In this document: one piece after another, positions 33,880-45,170 of the stretch
Position numbering within the stretch: position 1 is the stretch's first letter
Layout of the letters: every line of letters starts with the position of its first letter
Source of the DNA: Polytrichum commune
Lineage: Eukaryota > Streptophyta > Polytrichopsida > Polytrichales > Polytrichaceae
DNA length: 64,000 bases
Assembly: GCA_950295325.1 (NCBI GenBank)
Contig: OX485808.1
Coordinates: 31,705,180-31,769,179, forward strand
Direction: 5' to 3'
The notes under the pieces: generated by a model
What the model was told of the DNA's origin: nothing
What the model saw: only the letters and a program-made list of their open reading frames with translations
The model's database searches: none
Translations under genes and position numbers: made by a program

Positions 33880-34580
33880 TTAAAAAGAAGAAGTTGAAAG
33901 TGGGAATACTTCTTTCACACCCATCATTGTGGGCTGAAAGTTAGCATGAGTAGAAAATACAATGGTTTATTGTATTTTATGTGTGGGCTGAAAATTAGGT
34001 TGACCTTTTCATTTAATAACCACGTCTACAATAAAATGATAAAATGTTGATAAAACATTGATAGTCTTGTATCATATTAATATCATAAAATTTCAACCCA
34101 TAGACGTGTTTCGTGAAAAAAAAAAACAAAAAAAAAACATTGATTTCATGTTCTTGGTTTTTGAACATATGATGTTGGGGCTCAAAAATGGCATGGGTTA
34201 AGAAAAGGTACATCGACAAAGATTATCGTAGTAGCCTACAAGGTCATCAATTCCGATAACAATTAACTGAATATCATCTTGCCTAAATCTTTGAGAAATT
34301 TTCAATAAGAAGTTTTGAAATTTTCAAAAAAAAAAGTAAAATTCAATTGCCATTTTGAAACATTTAATTTCAAACTTAAGCTTGGAGTTGAGTTGAAGAC
34401 TTGGAGCTTTGAGTGCCAAAACCCTAAAGCCCTAGAATAAGTTCTTGAACCTAGCCCATGTCTCCCAAGAAAATTATCCGGCATCCAAGTGCCAAAATTG
34501 AGGGTAGGGGACGGTATGCCAAACTTATAGTGGGCCACATTACTAGGTGTGAAAGGTGTAGTTTGTGACTGCAAGGATGT
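33880..34580 (+). repeat. Dispersed repeat family H, copy 1
   Basis: Blocks 'gggctgaaagttagcatgag', 'agtagaaaatac', 'tttcaacccatagacg', 'acatatgatgttggggctca' and 'ttactaggtg(t)gaaagg' recur in order at 52960-53330. Non-coding. The copies differ by insertions, and the class is unknown. Confidence 0.55.
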
Positions 34581-35430
34581 AATTGGAGACCCAAAGTAAA
34601 AATCCAAGTTCTATTTAAATGATTGTGTACTACAACCCTCCCAATTACGTTAACAACTAAACCCAACATGAAGCCCATAATTTGAGCCTTTAGTCACCAT
34701 GACATGTGTCAACTTGACGTGCACTCTTGACTACAAGTCTTGCCTTGCACCACTCCAATATAAGTGTCCCATTAAGAAGACTGACCACATAAAGGCTAGA
34801 GCCTGGGGGTCTATGCTATCCACGTAACCACATCCATTGCAAAATTTTGAGAAAACACAGTAAATCGAATATACACCTAACATGTAAATGACTACTTTAG
34901 AAAATTAGACTCAAGGAAGAGCATTAGAGACCCTAAAGTAACTCAGTGAAATCCAGCTGGCACGAATCGGCCCTCAACTTTATAGAAGACCTTTTTTTTG
35001 TTTTTACTAAAGCCCCTTCATCCATGATGGATGAGCTCACATTGACACCACGAACCCCAAGTCCCACATAAGCTAAAGGCCCACGTACCTATTTGTACCT
35101 AGTAGTGAAAGAGAGAAAATTTTAAGTTATCCACAAGTGGGAGATATTCCCTTGTTCTTGGCCGCGTGCCAAGGTGGCTTATTACGGTGACAATTGCCGT
35201 GAGGGGGTTGCCCTAGTAACTTATAACTCCGTAAGTTAGTGTTATTATTCGCCCGAAGACTAGTATTCATTGGCTGCCCGGATATCATGAGGAGGCATAA
35301 ATTGAAGTACTTTAAGTAGTCCCCCAAGGGACATGAGGCCAAGGTTGTGCCATGTGCCCTCACACGGAGCCTCACCCACTTGCATTCCAAAGCCCGTCAA
35401 AACTCGTGCCCTTTCTCACTCTTTTTCCCA
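34581..35430. other. Intergenic DNA, nothing recognised
   Basis: No gene or clear repeat was identified. The minus-strand frame 35127-35390 is not similar to any protein I know. Confidence 0.35.
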
Positions 35431-36229
35431 TGCTACACATCAAACCACGTTACTTAGTTGTTTGTTCGGTTTTTGGAAGAAGGAAAAAGCTTAGTATGCT
35501 CTAAACTCCGTAATATCACGCTCTGTGGCACCCAAAGTGCGCATGATATTAGGGAGTTTTGTAGTGTTGGCGTGGATCTATGATAATAGGGAATTAGTGT
35601 AGCATGTGACATTATAGAATGATACAAAGTCAACATTGCAATAGTGACAATGATTACAATGATGGCAACGTGGTGCATGCAAGCATGTGCTTTTCCCCAT
35701 GCTACACATCAAATCACGTTACTTAGTCGTTTTTCGGTTTTTGGAAGAAGAAAAAAAGCTTAGTACGCTCTAAAGTCCGTAATATCTCTCTCTGTGGCAA
35801 CCAAAGTGCAAATGATATTAGGGGGTTTTGTAGTGTTAACGTGGATGTATGATAAAAAGGGAATTAATGTAGCAGGTGACATTATAGAATAATACAAAGT
35901 CAACATTGCAATAGTGACAATGATTACAATGACGGCAGTGTGGTGCATGCAAGCGTGTGCTTTTCCCCATGCTACACATCAAATCACGTTATTTAGTTTT
36001 TTTCGAGATTTGGAAGGAAAAAAACTAAGTACACTCTAAATTCCGTAGTATCACACTTGTGGCAACCAAAAGTGCACATGATATTAAAGAGTTTTGTAGT
36101 ATTAGCATGGATACATGATAACAAGGAATTAGTGTAGCAGGTGACATTATAGAATAACACAAAGTCAACATTGTAGTAGTGACAATGATTACAATGATGG
36201 CAATGTGGTGCATGCGAGCTTGTGCTTTC
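35431..36229 (+). repeat. Tandem array, three units of about 270 bp
   Basis: Three head-to-tail units start at 35431, 35700 and 35970 with tgctacacatcaaa(c/t)cacg. Each carries 'ggttttgtagtgtt', 'tgacattatagaat' and 'gtgacaatgattacaatga', and ends 'tggtgcatgcaagc'. Identity is about 85-90% by eye. A partial inverted copy lies at 57080-57205. The minus-strand frames (MHHVAIIVIIVTIAML-like) occur in all three units with similar sequence, but they are a by-product of the repeat. Confidence 0.85.
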
Positions 36230-36722
36230 AATGCTTTGGTGGTTTATTTTATTGTCAAAACCCATGATATATGGGAGGGAAATGCCCAGGGGGGTGTACT
36301 CTTCGTTGGAAACCTAAATGACATGCGTGGGTCACTATGAAATTAAACCCCCTATATATGATTAGAAAGAAACAAATGTATACGTACATATACAAAATAT
36401 AAGTCATTAGTTAATTATTCCTTTATTACATGTAAAATGCATGTTCACTTTCTAATGGGAAAGTCATTAATTTTTATTTTTATTTTTTCTTTCATAACAT
36501 GTAACTCAATGATTTGCATCAAACAAAAAGACAAGAGCACAATAACTTAGCCATGATATGGAGAGTAAAACTCAAGGAAGCCCATGAGCACTCCATGAGC
36601 CTCTAGCGTGTCCTAAAACCCAAATGCGAACCCTAATAATGATGGACAAGGGAGTCATTGAGAACATTTACTATATAACAAAAATGGACGAATGTGATTG
36701 GGATGAAATTAACACATTTATT

Positions 36723-36725
<3 letters not shown>

Positions 36726-36758
<33 letters not shown>
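36726..36758 (+). repeat. Poly(A) run of 33
   Basis: An uninterrupted A run at the left junction between T1 copy B and the LINE fragment. A tract this pure is either recent or strongly slipping. Confidence 0.9.
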
Positions 36759-36761
<3 letters not shown>

Positions 36762-36789
36762 CAGGGCCCCTTTTGTACATCTACCAACA

Positions 36790-37905
36790 CCCCTCTTTCT
36801 AAAATAACCACGCTAACAAACTTCTAATAGCACACCTCATAAATGTTGTTAAAAACTCCCCACACAACATCACCATCAAAAAAAGGTCGGAGCACATACA
36901 AACATTATAGGTAAGATGAAGTAGACAACTAGCCAAACTAGGTGCACAAGAACCGTGTATATTATTCACCCCTTTCCACCACATAGGCCACCAAACACCA
37001 TGTTGGCCTTCCATCCCTCCCACATCAATCCAACATGATGGCTTGGTCCGCAATTTAAAACGTTGTATTGAAAAAGAATATACATGAGCCCTAGATTCCC
37101 TCGTCACGAACACAATATCAAATGTTTAAAAATGGCTAGATATCAAAGATATGCACCTAAAATGAACCAACTTGTTTTGGGACATACCATGGATTACTGA
37201 TGCATAAATCACACATCTTAAATTTTCATTATGGCCATATCTTGGCAATTACCATTAGTAACATGCCCTAAAACAAGAAGTCTCACCACTATGCAATTTA
37301 TCCTCCCTCAAACAAAATAACACATTCCTCCACCTACTCTCATGGTGCACAAATAAACACAAAATAATCATAGAACCACTAGACATAACAAAGCAATTCA
37401 CACGCTAGCCAACACCCTCCTTGCTCACCCAACAACCATATGTTTCACACTAATAAATGTAGGCAGATAATTGAAAATCGGACAACACTCTACCTCATGG
37501 CTACTCCCTTGCGTATTCTACCTCTTGAGGCACAAGTGCCTCGCTTGGCTATGCCTGCCCGGACATAATGTACATAATGGGAACAACACCCATGACCCAA
37601 CCCCCACTCACATCCAAGAATCACCCAAGAAGCCACAAGAAGAAAACTAGAAAAATCTGACATACTAAAAACTGCCTTCACCCAACAAGGATGGTCTGTC
37701 CTACCTACCATTATTACCGCATGCATTAGAGGCTCCGTCTACACACCCACCATACAAAAGCTTACAAAGCTTAAAATTCTACCTAACAAAATACACAAAT
37801 TGATGGAAACTTTCTCAAAATCCTATATCCGCTACCACACACATATCATACTAAACAAATGAAATCTCGAAAAACAACATGCCCTAATCCCCCTAGACTA
37901 AAATC
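36790..37905 (+). mobile_element. LINE copy 3 (RNase H tail to C-terminus), decayed
   Basis: In order: a 'GAHTNI' RNase H loop (~36893), a block matching TPCW.SIPPTSIQHDG (~36990-37040), 'HNKAIHTLANTLLAHPTT' (~37390), 'SWLLPC' (~37497) and the final conserved C-terminal block near 37770-37905. Same family as 9196-14580. Interrupted by many stops and frameshifts. Confidence 0.7.
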
Positions 37906-38224
37906 CCCCATCTTCAAACTAGCACTCACTAATATATATATATATATATAGATTGACTACTAATAAACTAACTTATGGTTCATCTATAAAAAATAGGTGA
38001 ACGGACATCGCACATCAATGTAAAGACACGGATGTTTTTCTTTCTTTTCTTTCTTTTCTTTCTTACATCTACCATTACTTCCAAAAACATTAATAGCCTT
38101 CTTAAATGTACAAACTATAGAAAATTAATACCTCTCCCTTATGTATAGCATGTAAGCTAATGCCTCAAATAATACCCCTTCTTACACTCACATTAGTTTA
38201 TACATGATATGATGAGTTCACCCC

Positions 38225-39278
38225 CCGGGGAGAAATGTGACAATAAGGAGTGAGATTTAAACTAAGGACATCCGTTCTCTAGGGAATTGGATATAAAAGA
38301 GGGAGTGACATGAAGGTTGTTGATATTAAGGAGTATAAAAGTGTAATCATGTGCCATGCGAAAGGGAAGCCAACTTTTAAGGGGGGGGGGGGGTTACATT
38401 GGGGTCCCAAACACCCCTAAATGTACCTTACTTTCAAACCCAAAATTGGTTTCTCAAACTAGGAGTATTTCCTTGAGTTATGACGATTGAGATTTGGCAG
38501 GAAGATCATCATAACATTATACTTCAACCTCAACACCTAGTTGGATAGGGACGGGAACATGTCAAGAGTTATGCAAGAATAAACTCATGGGATGTTTGGA
38601 TCCTTCATATTCAAGTTACCTCATCACGTTGTTGAACCGGTAGTTGGATTCTTGCCCCTTGTCCTTCCGTTTTGGGCACTTGAACTAGCTTGCATTGCTT
38701 AATAATGTTATGATGCCACATCGGCATCACCTCCTCTTTTTCTCTTTCTTTTGCATATCTTATACATGGATTCTTGTGTAAACTCCTTGGACCCTAAAAC
38801 TTTGCTCTCAAGTAATAGTATTGCTCAATTTTAAAGTTTCTTTGGTCTTGGACCCTAGTGTAAACCCCCACTTGTAAGAGGGTAAAGCTTCATGATAACT
38901 ACTTCAAACCATGGGGGGGGGGGGGGTGAAAACATAGGAGATCATTGTTCAATCTATATGGTTCTATTTCTATTGGCTTCTAAATTGGGGATAAAGACCA
39001 TGATTAGTATAGTGGATCGCAATTGGAATGATTTAACAATTAACTTGGGAGGCGCATGTTCTTACTGCACCCCCATGGTACATCATATATATATATATAT
39101 ATGATTACGTTTGACATTGAATTGGTGTGCTATGTTGATTAGAGTGGTTTTTGTGACATCAAAGGGAGGCCAATGATTTGCATTGTAAGTCAAATGTGCA
39201 CAACATGGCACCCATTATAGCTTGGAATATCATAGTAGATTTGATGTGGGAATCAGAATTAGAAAACCCAACTTAGTC
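38225..39278. other. Intergenic DNA with G-runs and (TA)n
   Basis: Homopolymer G runs occur near 38381-38393 and 38914-38927, and a TA run at 39084-39102. Part of 39105-39170 belongs to repeat family G. No gene was recognised. Confidence 0.4.
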
Positions 39279-39508
39279 TACACTTATATATGCAATCAGG
39301 TTGCCTTTGTGAATGGGTTGCTTCTTTACCCATTCCAATTACCTTGGGTCAAAGGTACATCACAAAGACTTAATTTTTTTCATTCATCTATGTAGCAACC
39401 ACATAAATAAATAAATCATGTGTTATATTATTGTGGTAACAAATACCTCAAATAATGTGAAATGTTGATAAATTATTGTGGGGCAACCCAATTGCACATA
39501 TTAGTGTA
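39279..39508 (+). mobile_element. MITE family M2, single copy
   Basis: Left end tacacttatatatgcaatca then ggttgcc; right end ggcaacccaattgcacatat then tagtgta. It is 230 bp with the same interior blocks as the array at 32592-33396. Confidence 0.75.
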
Positions 39509-40012
39509 CCTTGTTAATGGTGCTTATCGTCACGTACTATTTGGACTTGCTTGGTGTAATAACTTGTCAAACTCATGTCCACATCATTCTCTTTCATATT
39601 TTTTTGACATCAAATCACTTTAAGAAACCAAAAGGTCGCCAATGATGTGTGGTGGCCATGTAGGTTGAAGGTGAAAACGATGGGAATGCATCATTACTTC
39701 AGCGGCCACGTCATGTCCATTTGCATATGACATGTATTTTTAGGTGGCCCATGAAGTAATGTGCATATTCATGAGATATTCCACATATTTGATGAAAACT
39801 CTTGTAATGTATCTATTAGATTGTCAAAATAAATTTTTGATACCCTAAATTTTTCTAATAATTTTATAGTTTTAGTTTTGAAATTTTAAACGAGGCCTCA
39901 TCTTTTATTGTCCATGTTTTCTAGCGGAATTCAAAAGCATTATCTCCTTAGTAGATTGGAATTTGCCATTAGCATTAGAGACCCAAATTAGTAAGCTTGG
40001 CTTATACTTCTT

Positions 40013-40630
40013 AAGTATCACTTACTATTTGGAGGTCCATGGTGCAATAACATCTCATACAAACAATGAATGGGAAGAATCAACTGCTAGTTACAAATGA
40101 ACCGGTTGAGTTGGAGAAATAATTGGGTCCAAGATGACCCTAAACTACCGGGTGATAGTGGAGAGGTACCCATTTCTGAATAAAGTGGTTGGCGGTTCGA
40201 TTCCCACTGTGAAATCTTCTCTCTACCTGACCAAAAACATTATATATATATATATTTATATATTTAAAAACAAAAAAAACAAGGTAGGTAGGTAGGTAGG
40301 TAGCCAAAAGCCCACCCACCGCAAGGTAAGTAGTAAACCCCACCCTGCACCAAGAGGATTCTTGAGTAGGGTAGGGCCAACATGCTCAAATTCACGTTTG
40401 ATTGCCTGAGGTGGTTATATATGGAGAAATAACTGCTTGAAGTTCAAAACTTCAGCAAAATTACCCCAAATTCTCCCCAAACACTGGTTGCAAATTGTCA
40501 AATTTTAAATCAAATGAATTGTTGGTATTTTGTATGCCTCAACTTTACTTTATTTGTAACAAATAAAACATGCAGTAAAACATTTATAGCACCATGTAAT
40601 CCCAATTTTTTAAGGGAATAAGTGATACCA
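40013..40630. mobile_element. Degraded MITE (family M3-related) with a nested SINE
   Basis: The left end, tatcacttactatttgg then ccatggtgcaataa, is met by an inverted counterpart near 40587-40630 (ttatagcaccatg ... 'ataagtgata'). These ends resemble MITE M3 at 43268-43486. A SINE (40126-40425) sits inside. Boundaries are approximate. Confidence 0.45.
40126..40425 (+). mobile_element. SINE-like element (copy 3), most complete
   Basis: The head has ccaagatgaccctaaactac, then GGTTGGCGGTTCGATTCC, whose GGTTCGATTCC (40195-40205) is an exact Pol III B-box consensus fit. A TAGTGGAGAGG stretch about 40 bp upstream is a candidate A box. The body matches copy 2. Internal (TA)n and (GGTA)n expansions lie at 40241-40262 and 40281-40302. 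It is inserted within a degraded MITE. Confidence 0.75.
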
Positions 40631-41193
40631 CCACAATAATCCAATGAGATATAAGTTGGGATGAATCAACCATAAATGAATAGGAGGTAGGTTCCGCTAG
40701 ACCCCTTAACATGGTTGCCATGAATTCAAAGCTCTACATGGAGAATCGGAATTGCAAGTATTTAGGCCCTTGGTGCAGGGTATCACACTCAAACTACATA
40801 AACAAACAAGATACACCTGGATATAATGCCAAAGATACTCTCAAGCAGTGAGATCAGGTTGGGGTGAATCAACAATTAATCTATAGGAGGTGCGTTTTTA
40901 CCTCACATGTTAAAATGGTTATCATGCATCCTACACCTTCAAAGAAAGAACTTAGAGTGCACATTATTTGGGGCCAAGGTGCGGCTTGGACTTCCGTGAC
41001 ATTACTCAACTTCTTGGTTGCGTTCCATGGGACCATGTTTCGGGCGAACATAATTCTTGTCTAAGTCAGGATTCCACATTTATGGGGAGCACTCGTGATG
41101 TGTATTATAAAGCTTTCAGCAAACAACAATAACTATCAATGTTTTCTAATTACAAGCTCTTTCTTTGGAAAGAGACCATCATCTAACTACTTA

Positions 41194-41588
41194 GAGCATC
41201 CTCAGTCGATCTAGGTAAAGCTCACTGCAAACCAAAACCTATCTTGCTTAAAATTGCTCAAAATTTAGAGGGAGTGCACCAAATCTTGCTTAAAAATGGA
41301 CAGATCCTCCCACACTCCCTCTAAATGTCAAAAATTTGGAGGGAGTGTGGGAGGATCTTTCCATTTTAAAGCAAGATTTGGTGCACTCCCTCTAAATTTT
41401 GAAAATGTGGTGTTTTCAATGAGGGATTTCACCTACGTCAAATTTTTACAATTCTTTTTTCTTGAGAAATATCTCACGTTTATTTAGGTGTGCTTCTAAT
41501 GATGGTAATTTCAGTTTCTAATTTTAGGTCAGTCAAAAGATAGGTTTTGGTTTGCAGTGAGCTTTACGTAGATCGACTGAGGATGCTC
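41194..41588. mobile_element. Tourist-like MITE with an internal near-perfect hairpin
   Basis: The outer TIRs are 52 bp with one visible mismatch (41194-41245 against 41537-41588) and begin GAGCATCCTCAGTCGATCT. The flanking TTA trinucleotides (41191-41193, 41589-41591) fit a PIF/Harbinger target duplication. Inside, 41260-41328 pairs with 41334-41401 (about 68 bp, three or four mismatches) around a 5-nt loop. No coding capacity. Confidence 0.88.
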
Positions 41589-43267
41589 TTAGTAGTGTTA
41601 TGTCCTGGTGTTTGTGTAAACTCATTTAGCATAGATGAAGGGGTTGCAGTAAAACAAATCCCCTATAAGATTGATGGCCGATGCATCTGAAGTGCAACTG
41701 GACCTAATCAATTCAAGATCTTTTGAAGCCGTTTCCAGAGTCGAATCATATGTAAGTGTAAAATTGTTGGTTGTATTTTCACCTTCCTAATGGATGTGCT
41801 TACGTAGACACCACGGATCCTTGGCCCCCCAAGCTTGGACTTCACAAAGACAAACAAAACAATTCTAGGTAGAATGTCAAAGATGCTTCAAATCGAGGTA
41901 TGTCGGTTCGGCTTGGCCCACGGTTCATGGGAAGCGGTTGCCTCTTGCGTGAGATCTTTGTCAAGGTTTTCCTTTAGTTAGGAAGTGGGCACTTCAAGTG
42001 AAGAAGTGCTCTTTCCATATGTAGATGGATCTTGATTTGAGCCCCAAATGCGGGCTCAATTTGGTGGGTGAGGGTGTGGTGGTGTAAAATTTTACCAAGT
42101 GGCCGAATCTCCAAACACCAATAATAGCCAATCACTTCTAGTCTTGGTCGGATCCTCCAAATTTTGCGGGCATCATTTGAAAGGAAGAAGAAAAAAACTA
42201 ATAAAACTAATGAAGGATAGATTTAAGGATCCAAGACGAACATCATCATGCCACACATCATGAGGTTCCTTTGTATTCCATATATGCCACAACAAAAATG
42301 TCTATGGACACTAAATCTCCCATTAGTGTGGTTTACCATTTGGAGTTACACCGAGCTCATAGAAAATTTTTATTGAGAGAATCATTATTCACTTAGATAA
42401 CACAAATAGCTCATATGACATCAAGGAACACGATGGAAGTTATGTGTTAAAAATTTGATATTATCACTTTGAGAAGGTCAACTCTAAATGATAAACGACA
42501 CTAATAGGTGATATCGGTGTCGTTGGATAGTCGATCATAAATTCTCTTAGGCCTTCAATTTTTTCATTTGATGAGTTTTTGACTCCTCAATGACATCAAA
42601 GATCCAAAATTCCTCTAGACAGGATGAGCAAGCTCTTGACCTATAAGGAGCATATTTATACCATGGCCCTTTCATCCATGGTGAAGGGTTTCAAGTAGAC
42701 ACCACAAAGGATATTTGGATTTTGGTTCATTGCAACTACCATGGGATATGCAATTAATTTTATTTTTTTAAACTTGCACCTAACAATTTATTTTTATTAA
42801 TTAAATCATTCCAACTAGGTCCCAAAAAATAAAATCAAGGACTCTGACCCCTGTATAAGGACCCTTGAATAAAATCCACGGACTATACAACGTTTCTATG
42901 CATTTTCACCCTCCCCCATGGTAGCCATCATGTAAATTTCACTCCATCACAAGCTCAAGCCTGAAGCTTGAACTTGCTAAAGCGTGATTTGGGGCTTGTG
43001 ACGTCTATGTAAAGTCATCCATTGTGGATGAAGGGGCTTCTAATAAAATCGAACTCTCTAAAGAGGTAAGAACTGAATCATGTCATCTGGATCTCAATGA
43101 ACTAATTCAAAAAATTTAAATGTCAACTGGGGAGTCCAAAAGAAACGTAAAAATGAATCATTCCCAAACTATAAAACATTTTTTTGCATTTTCACCTTCC
43201 TAATAGATGATTTTACGCTAAGCATCACGAACTTCTAGCCTAGCCTAGCTAAAGCATTTTCATCAAC
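41589..43267. other. Intergenic DNA, no gene recognised
   Basis: AT-rich DNA with no reading frame resembling a known protein. A weak relic of MITE M3 ('ttaccatttggagttac') is seen near 42330. Confidence 0.35.
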
Positions 43268-43486
43268 TACACTAAATATGATATTTAGTGTGACTTACTA
43301 TTTGGAATCACGCAATGCTATATCTATTTACTGTACCTCTTATATTCTACCAACAAAGGTTAAATTGGTAGTTTGGACATTACAGAACATCGACAACTTT
43401 ACTTGGCAAAAATGATTACACTAGCAAAAAGATATAGCACCGCGTAAATCCAAACACGTAAGTCACGCTAAATATCATGTTTGGTA
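43268..43486. mobile_element. MITE family M3
   Basis: The left end tacactaaatatgatattta runs on into gtgtgacttac, and the right end is the inverse (gtaagtcacgctaaatatca then tgtttggta). The TIR is about 58 bp and imperfect, extending inward to gctatatct / agatatagc. It is 219 bp and shares its first ~12 bp with MITE M1. Confidence 0.8.
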
Positions 43487-45170
43487 TACATAGGAATTCA
43501 ACACACACCTAGTCATGTGATAATCTAAACCGCATAAAAAAATCCCGATGTGACGTGGCGCCTCGACATTGGCCGCCACCAAGTAACCATCTGGGACGAA
43601 AACTAAATCCCGTTTCTCTATACTGAGTGTACATGGGCAGCCGCTCGTGCGAGTGTGATGTGGCACACTCCGATTGGGTCCCACCCGTCCGAGCCATGTT
43701 CCAACCGCCATGTTGGCGGTGACCGCTTGAAACGTGAAGGTCAACCGCTTCATGTACTCCCCATATCTCCTAATAAACTAAGCACTTTGAAGTCCTGCTT
43801 TGCCTTGGATTGTACTACAAGTCCAAAATGTGGTGTTGTCACTTGTGCTTGGCTTCCATAACATATATACGAGAAGTACGAGAAGGAAAGGTCTCTCGCG
43901 CTCAATTTGCCGCCATTGAAATTTCCACGGCATCACTAGCTAACGGCGGATGGACACCGATTGAATCAATATATAGGATACATGTGTCTTTTCAACACAA
44001 CCCATTTGACACATTGTCGTTTTGGAGCTGCTATAAAGTTCACACATGTCAAATGGATTGTGTCATGAAAACGGTTGTGTGACTCTTCTTTGAGTAATTA
44101 AGGTGCAGTTCATCAATATACGTGTACGTGTGTCTTTTCCATATAATCCATTTGACACACCATTTATTTGGGGATTTGTCAAAAAGTTCACAAGTTTCTG
44201 ACACGTTGGATTCTAAATATGGTCTTTTTTGGGGGGAGGGTCCTAACTGGGTAGGTGATATTCCATGCCAAACGACTTGTATCATAGAATATTTTGTTTC
44301 TTTGCCTCTATTGATAGTATGAAATTCATCAGTAGGATACCTATGTTTTTTTTCCACATTTGACACACTATTGTTTAGGTGTGTACTATAGTGACCTAGC
44401 CATATAGGAGAAGTGGGTTAGTCACAAAATTAACCATTTAATACCCCACCTACCTTAATAAATGTATGAGCCCATGCCATCCTAACCCTTTGCACCCATG
44501 CATATGACAAATCACTTTAACAGGATCCCCATATCTTTTTGTAACAGTGGAAACCGGTGAGGCAACAACCTTATCACCATCATATATTCTCTCTTCTACT
44601 GTATAATAGATTCGTCCTTTGCCATGGGCCATGACACAACCAAGCCCCTGTGCACCCTTTCTAAAAAAGCAGGTGTGGGCCCAAGAATATCAAGCTTCAT
44701 TTATTCTCAGCCTACACTCAGCCATGCATTCTCGATATTCCTAGCTAGCAGGTCAGTAGACCGTCCGGCGGACTCATGTGGGGCCTTGGGATGCAAATGG
44801 AAAGTTTTTTTACATTAATATACTCATTGCAATTTTGGTAGGGGAAGGTTAGAATTCATTACCTATCAGTGGATTAACATGTTGTTGAAAATACTGAGGT
44901 TGAAGACTATACATTTGGTAAGGCAATCTCAAAATGAAACAGGCATAATGCTTGGCAAATTCCCAACCCCATGGTGCACCAACCCACAACTGAATCATTT
45001 TATATGACCTTGAACTTGCTAAGAACAATGGAATAATTTGTTTGTGCTCAATCAATGATTTGCAAAGAATCACATTACATGTTGCTACCAAAACGAACAA
45101 CTTACCATCCCAACATCACTCATAACCCACACAAATCATAAATCTCCTTACAACACCATTAATGGTATTC
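43487..45170. other. Low-repeat intergenic DNA
   Basis: 43540-43760 is more GC-rich than its surroundings and includes another ACGTGGC site (near 43553). Frames here (for example 43475-43753 minus and 43655-43861 plus) are not similar to known proteins. The stretch could hold exons too short to see. Confidence 0.35.
44450..44632 (-). CDS. Unrecognised small ORF, 60 codons
   Basis: Reads from ATG at 44632 with a fairly balanced amino-acid composition ('MAHGKGRIYYTVEER', then DGDKVVASPVSTVTKRYGD and two Cys-His pairs in CHMHGC). I do not recognise the family. It lies in a low-repeat stretch, so it could be a single exon or a chance frame. No function is proposed. Confidence 0.15.
   Translation of the reverse strand: MAHGKGRIYYTVEERIYDGDKVVASPVSTVTKRYGDPVKVICHMHGCKGLGWHGLIHLLR

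Larger units (their letters stand above)
36291..38224. mobile_element. TIR element T1, copy B, split by a LINE fragment
   Basis: The left part 36291-36725 and the right part about 38080-38224 match successive parts of T1 copy A. The ends are ggggtgtactc and gagttcacccc (inverted). The middle is replaced by a poly(A) run and LINE sequence (36790-37905). In copy A the nesting is the other way round, with T1 inside a LINE. Confidence 0.65.

Noticed and set aside
35431-36229. CRISPR-like repeat array
   Set aside because: Units are about 270 bp and contiguous without short spacers. It is a tandem repeat in plant DNA.
35454-36265. Repeated minus-strand ORFs (MHHVAIIVIIVTIAML-like) as a small gene family
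   Set aside because: They follow the 270-bp tandem repeat and are interrupted differently in each unit. Hydrophobic content follows from AT-rich repeats.
40186-40215. Possible tRNA gene (B-box GGTTCGATTCC)
   Set aside because: No cloverleaf or acceptor stem could be found around it. The surrounding sequence repeats at 29153 and 3116 in SINE form.
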